From Malania oleifera (Eukaryota; Streptophyta; Magnoliopsida; Santalales; Ximeniaceae), in the NCBI RefSeq assembly GCF_029873635.1, contig NC_080419.1, positions 69,235,823 to 69,299,822 of the forward strand: 64,000 nt of DNA, written 5' to 3'. The notes below the pieces were generated by a model that was not told the DNA's origin, ran no database searches, and saw only the letters and a program-made list of their open reading frames with translations. Positions 59,616 through 64,000 of the stretch are shown here, one piece after another. Within the stretch, counting starts at the first letter, position 1, and the number at the start of each line of letters is the position of its first letter. The position numbers were made by a program, and so were the translations under genes.

Positions 59616-60829
59616 TATTTATATAAACCCATCACCCAAAACTAATTGGGCATATACTATTGTGCAACTGTGAAGGTATTAAGCATATACAAATATGCTT
59701 TATTCAAATAATATACACATCATAAACATACATATATGAATTTGGTTTCAATGACCACCTGTTCATGAACTGTGTTCACTTGAAGGCTCTCCAAGCCTTT
59801 CCTACTAATCCCACTTCTTTCAATGGCTTGAAGCAGAGACCTCCAAATAAATATCATAATTTCAAGCTATTAGGTCATCCCATTGGAGACGAGGACTCTT
59901 TCCATTCTTCTCTCACCCAAAGTAGAATAGAAAGAAGCCCAAAATTTATAAAGCAAATAATCCAAACAAATTGCAACTGAACCACTTAAAGAATCCTTGA
60001 TAACTAATAACTACAAATAAAATTTCTAGGTCTTACTCCCAATTGTGGTAACAAAGTTGGCGAACCAAATTTAAGAAACTATATATGTTGCAAATTATGT
60101 CCCCCCAAAAAGAAAGAAATTAAAACAATACATTTAACTCTAAGCATCACATTCCTAACAAATAGTCATCAACCGTTTCAGACTGTGATCTTCTCACCCT
60201 TTAGCGATACTACAAAAGAAAAGGCAACAGGTATTAAAATCCATTTCAATGAATCAAAGGTAAATACAAATATAAACTACATACTAAAACTCTATAGCAA
60301 TAAAAATCCAATTCAAATGTCTAAAAAAAAATTTGCAATTTCAAAGGTTGGATTCACAGACTACATATTAAAATACCATAGCAATAAAACCTTGAAGAGA
60401 TATTATTAAGAAAAATTGGACAAACAGTATGGCAACAAAAACAATTCCTCCCTATGGGAAGAGTGTCAAAAGTAGGTCGCAGTGGACTTAGGACTGGACT
60501 GAAGCTATCTTCATAAAATACCAACCCCGGTGGCAATCTAAACATCCTAATTACACAAAGAAAAATCACTTTGTTAAATAAATAATCAATTACTGAGAGC
60601 CATAACTGATGAAGATTACCAAATCAATGCTAACGCACTAACAAATAATTCAAAGAAATCCCAAAAATATAAAGTTCAGAGTGAGAGAGGAAAAAAGGAA
60701 GAGACTATAAAGGTGAAAAAAAGACTTTCCAGTTAGTACCTATAGGATCTGCAATTCAACAATCAAATATTTATACCTTCAAATTTTTCTTTCAAAAAAA
60801 TAACAGAAAAATATAAGATCCTTTCATTT
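59616..60829. other. AT-rich stretch, no gene assigned
   Basis: A 72-codon frame at 59765-59980 (Asn-, Ser- and Pro-rich) has no recognised domain. The remainder has only short frames. Possibly decayed copia sequence belonging to the gag relic on the right. Confidence 0.45.
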
Positions 60830-61366
60830 TTTAGCCTTCTTGGTATCCTGTGCTGTCGCCGAAGCACTCCCACTCTTCGTCAATGCTCAGATCGACCTCC
60901 TGCTAGAGATGAGTCATCTCTGTGAAATACTCCGTGACTTCCCTATCACCTTGCCTCATCTACCACAACCAAGATTTGATGTCAAAGATTTGTGAATAGC
61001 TCTCAACATCGGAGTAGGTTTCACAACGGCATCCCAGACATCCTTCACCGTGGGTAAGAACAAGTATATTTTACCAATCGCTGGCTTCATTAAGTTAACA
61101 AGCCAAACCATGACCATGGTGTTTTCGGATCTCCAGGTTTGCAAGTGACAACATCTGTAAGGTCGGGTTTCCTCCTTTCTCCAGTAAGGTAACCTAGTTT
61201 CCCGTTTCCTTCAATCACCAACTTTATGGATTGAGCCCATTCTCAAAAGTTTTTCCCTTTTATAAGAGTGGAAAGGTTGTATTGTCCAGCCCAGTCAAAC
61301 CCCTAGCAGACGTAAGCTCGGAATCCCTGTCAGATTTTCCAAATGAGGTTGCCCCTTTGCTGGTGC
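60830..61366 (-). pseudogene. Copia gag relic, split by solo LTR L9
   Basis: Minus strand: LDNTTFPLLKGKNF (61260-61310), EWAQSIKLVIEGNGKLGYLTGE (about 61180-61230), WRSENTMVMVWLVNLMKPAIG, FLPTVKDVWDAV, then, after shifts and stops, SIDEEWEC-like remnants (to 60830). This is the N-terminal capsid region of a non-Sirevirus copia Gag (UBN2/DUF4219 type). Its upstream end is cut at 61366; the primer binding site reappears at 63467. Confidence 0.78.
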
Positions 61367-62525
61367 TGTAACAACCCGAGATTCTTACACAAGGCCTCGT
61401 CGAAAGATACATGGAATTCGTCAACGAGCGCATAAGGGGACCTTGTCGACGAAGCCACGTCTCGTCGACGAGAAGATACCGAGAAGGGTTTTTGGGACAG
61501 TCTGAAATTCGTCGACGAGGGAGGAAGTTCGTTGATGAAATTACTGAAGGACTCATCGATGAGGTGACGTGTCTCATCGATGAATCCAACCCTATAAATA
61601 GCTGAAACTCAGATTTTTTATCAAATTTTAGCGTAAAACCCTCCTCTCTCTCTCTCTCTTCTATGATTCCCTCCCCTTCTCTCTTCGATCCTGACCCCAT
61701 TTCTCCCCGGATTGAAGATTCAAGGCCATCACGACGCTCCTGGCGAAGTTCTCCGCAAGTCTGTCGGAGAAAATCGTGGGAAAAGTTGATTTGAAATTCA
61801 TCCCAAATCCAGGGTAAGGTATTTTGTTCGGATTATGCATTCCTTATAGTTGTAAGAAATGTTGTAGGTAAGGAAATACTGATGTTTTGTTCTAGGAGAT
61901 ATTGTTTTCAGGATGTTAAGTTAGGAATCCTGCGGATATAGAGCTAGAATTTTATAGGGACTTTTCAGAGTTAAGGTAAGGGAAACATGCTATGCTAGGA
62001 GATTTACTTACGTTATCTGAAATTTTATATATTTATGCATGTATACCAGATATTATACAGGATATGAATTTTTAAAGCATGTGTGGCCTGAGTCTATGAT
62101 ATTGATATAGAATTTTATGTAGTTTTTCAGTATTTCAAGTTATACAGATATAGTGAGATAATTGCAGATTTTATACAAACATAATTTGCATATATACATA
62201 TATACATATATATATATATATTTATTTATTTCAGATGATTATATAGATAGTTATATATATATCAGTATACAAATATTTATTCAGAACAGTATATATAGTG
62301 CATATAGAAAGTTATGTTTTCCTAAATGCCATAACACTTAGATTATACAGAAATGAAATACAGAAAGATTATATAGAAAGGAAGTACAGACAAATTATAT
62401 AGAAAGGAAGTATAGACAAATTACACAGTTATAACATCAAGATGTTACAGATATTACAGTATTTACAGTACAACAATATAGTGTTATGGTTATTTTGGAA
62501 ATATAATGAAAACAGTATAAAGAGC

Positions 62526-62572
<47 letters not shown>

Positions 62573-63435
62573 ATAGTATCATATCCTTGTGGAAAGATTA
62601 CAGACAGATACAGTACAAATATAGAATATAGAGCACGGTACCGTTGCTAGATATAGATAGAGTGCAACCACATATCTCAGATAGTGTGTGGGTACCATCA
62701 GCCATACTCGGAGAGTATGCAGCTCTCCAGTTCGCTGGGTTGAGGGGGTCGGTTTGACGAGATAGCAGCCAGTTCCGCGCCTAACAGAGTATGTAGTTTG
62801 GTTGGGCTGAGGTAGTGTAGAGTATAGTGACTTACCTGGAGGGCCGACCAGGTTAAGTCCCACCTACGGGCAGCACAACCCTGTCATGAGGTGTCAAATC
62901 ATGACATACAGAATCTCAGGGAAAGAACACAGTTATGTATATGTATACATTTTTAAAGCTTTTATTGTATATAGTATGATGTAACACTACGAATGATAGA
63001 AAGTTCAGATGATACAAATGTTTTAAGATATTATACATGTGTTGTACAGAATTTCCAGATTATGCAGTTTTTAAATACTATTGTTATAATTTTATGACTC
63101 GGTCGCCACACACTAGTAATAGCATATTTCCACTTACTGAGCGTCGACTCACCCCATTACTTTACCATTTTTCAGGCGAGACAGTTAGGCGAGCAGATTA
63201 GGCTCACGGATAGGAAGTTTACTTGATTACCTCAGTCGTAGGTTGAGTTATGACAGAGTTGTGTATTTTTGAGGTAGATGATGCTGGAGGATTTTATTTT
63301 GTATGGTCATGGCTTGTATATAATGGATTCTGGATGGTTATATGATTTGTATTTCCGCAGCTTAGGTATGGATGTAGATATACATATAAAATAAAAATAA
63401 AAATAAAAAATAGTAAGAATTTTGAGGATGTTACA
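61367..63435 (+). mobile_element. Solo gypsy LTR L9 (Tekay-like)
   Basis: 2069 bp from TGTAACAACCCG to GAGGATGTTACA, flanked by GGTGC (61362-61366) and CGTGC (63436-63440), a 4-of-5 match. U3 palindromes TCGTCGACGA (61396-61584), TATAAATA at 61593-61600, CT tract (61645-61660). Donor 1 at 61814-61815 (CAGG|GTAAGG), acceptor 1 at 61910-61911 (TGTTTTCAG), donor 2 at 61976-61977 (AAG|GTAAGGG), core CCTACGGGCAGCACAACCC near 62862, acceptor 2 at 63174-63175 (ATTTTTCAG). A (TA)n run is at 62528-62569. Confidence 0.9.
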
Positions 63436-63466
63436 CGTGCTTGTTAGCTAAGGTTAAGAAAACCTA

Positions 63467-63478
63467 GCTCTGATACCA
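63467..63478 (-). promoter_or_regulatory. Primer binding site of the minus-strand copia
   Basis: Minus strand TGGTATCAGAGC, a perfect initiator tRNA-Met complement. With the gag relic at 60830-61366 it defines one copia element interrupted by L9. Its 5' LTR fragment would be 63480-63577. Confidence 0.75.
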
Positions 63479-63577
63479 TTTAAGTGGAAGCCTTGAATTA
63501 CATTGAATTAATTTTTTCATATGTACATCCCAATCTTATATAATACAATCACCTATTCTAAGCAAGGAAACAACCCC

Positions 63578-64000
63578 TGTAACACCCCGACCCCGAGGGG
63601 CCTGGGATATTAACTTTTTACTACTAATTTACAGCGGAAGCAAAATAAACTCAATTTTATTCAAACCAGAGCGCTAATTATTCATGTTACAATCATTTAT
63701 TTCAAAAGAAGGAAAATTACACAAACATAAATATCTGAAACCATACTAATATTTCTAATCAATCTTTATTTTTCTAATCCCCCACCCGCATGCTTGCTAA
63801 GCCTGATTCCCGACATGTCCTTCAGAGTTATCTGAAATAAAATATGATTGGGATGAGACGACGCTCAGTAAGTAAATAAGATTATTATTAGTGTGTGGCC
63901 AAAATGAGTTTTTAAAGAATTTCGTAAAACAATAAAGAATACTATAACTTCAAGATTTCTTTTAGAATAAACATAAATTTAACAATTTCTGCATAAAACT
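63578..64000 (-). mobile_element. Gypsy-type LTR L10, cut by window edge
   Basis: Begins on + with TGTAACACCCCGACCCC. In sense the acceptor-like TTATTTCAG (63832-63833) and the conserved ACTAATAATAATC and TTACTGAGCGTCG block (63860-63895) match the 3' part of the other LTRs. The rest lies beyond the window. Confidence 0.7.

Noticed and set aside
59765..59980. 72-codon frame resembling a transit-peptide exon
   Set aside because: Ser/Asn/Pro-rich, but no recognisable domain, no partner exon, and flanked by copia remains.

Overview
This is eukaryotic plant nuclear DNA, almost certainly from a eudicot. It is AT-rich, has one scaffold gap of 100 Ns (36684-36783), and about three quarters of it is nested LTR retrotransposons of the Ty1/copia (mostly Sirevirus-like) and Ty3/gypsy (chromodomain Tekay/Del-like and Tat-like) kinds. 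I see no bacterial features and no convincing tRNA, rRNA or CRISPR. I cannot name the species. Only one gene looks like an intact host gene: a single-exon B3-domain (DUF313-type) DNA-binding protein at 54175-54933 (-).

Layout. 1-8945: 3' part of Sirevirus A (+), gag to RNase H with frameshifts, then a 3' LTR split by a solo gypsy LTR (5219-7148). 8946-about 11300: Sirevirus B (-), which A interrupted in gag. 11300-16091: AT-rich, one MITE-like hairpin, no gene. 16092-17379: a TRIM-like pair of repeats, then a copia LTR and RNase H relic (-). 17380-30980: Sirevirus C (+), whose gag is split by a complete chromodomain gypsy element (19446-28460; both LTRs, PBS, PPT, near-perfect 5-bp duplication). 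30981-32480: copia relic (-). 32528-36190: Sirevirus D LTR split by another solo gypsy LTR with a perfect duplication. 36191-36683: 60-bp tandem repeats running into the gap. 38213-38464: Pif1/Helitron-type helicase fragment (-). 38465-44545: three gypsy LTRs and a deleted gypsy pol (-). 44546-about 54150: old Tat-type gypsy element (-), interrupted by a 2.6-kb solo LTR (48753-51355). 54175-54933: B3 gene. 55122-56665: six-copy AT-rich tandem array directly upstream of the B3 gene. 57286-59610: 5'-truncated copia with its 3' LTR. 60830-63577: copia gag relic (-) split by a solo LTR. 63578-64000: start of another gypsy LTR (-).

Most interesting observation. The gypsy-type LTRs are very different in length and sequence and lie on both strands, yet seven or eight of them share the same order of splice-like signals after the TATA box: donor 1, a 98-117 nt gap, acceptor 1, a 62-67 nt block, donor 2, a 0.96-1.6 kb segment with a conserved core, and acceptor 2. 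This reads as a two-intron, three-exon leader built into the LTR. I know of no description of it; I found it by eye and RNA reads would settle it. Other points: clusters of CG-rich palindromes (TCGTCGACGA-like) in U3 of unrelated elements; a gypsy gag-pol with 28 nonsense codons and no frameshift, nearly all explicable as C-to-T changes of Gln, Arg or Trp codons; and primer-binding-site-like sequences trapped inside LTR ends.
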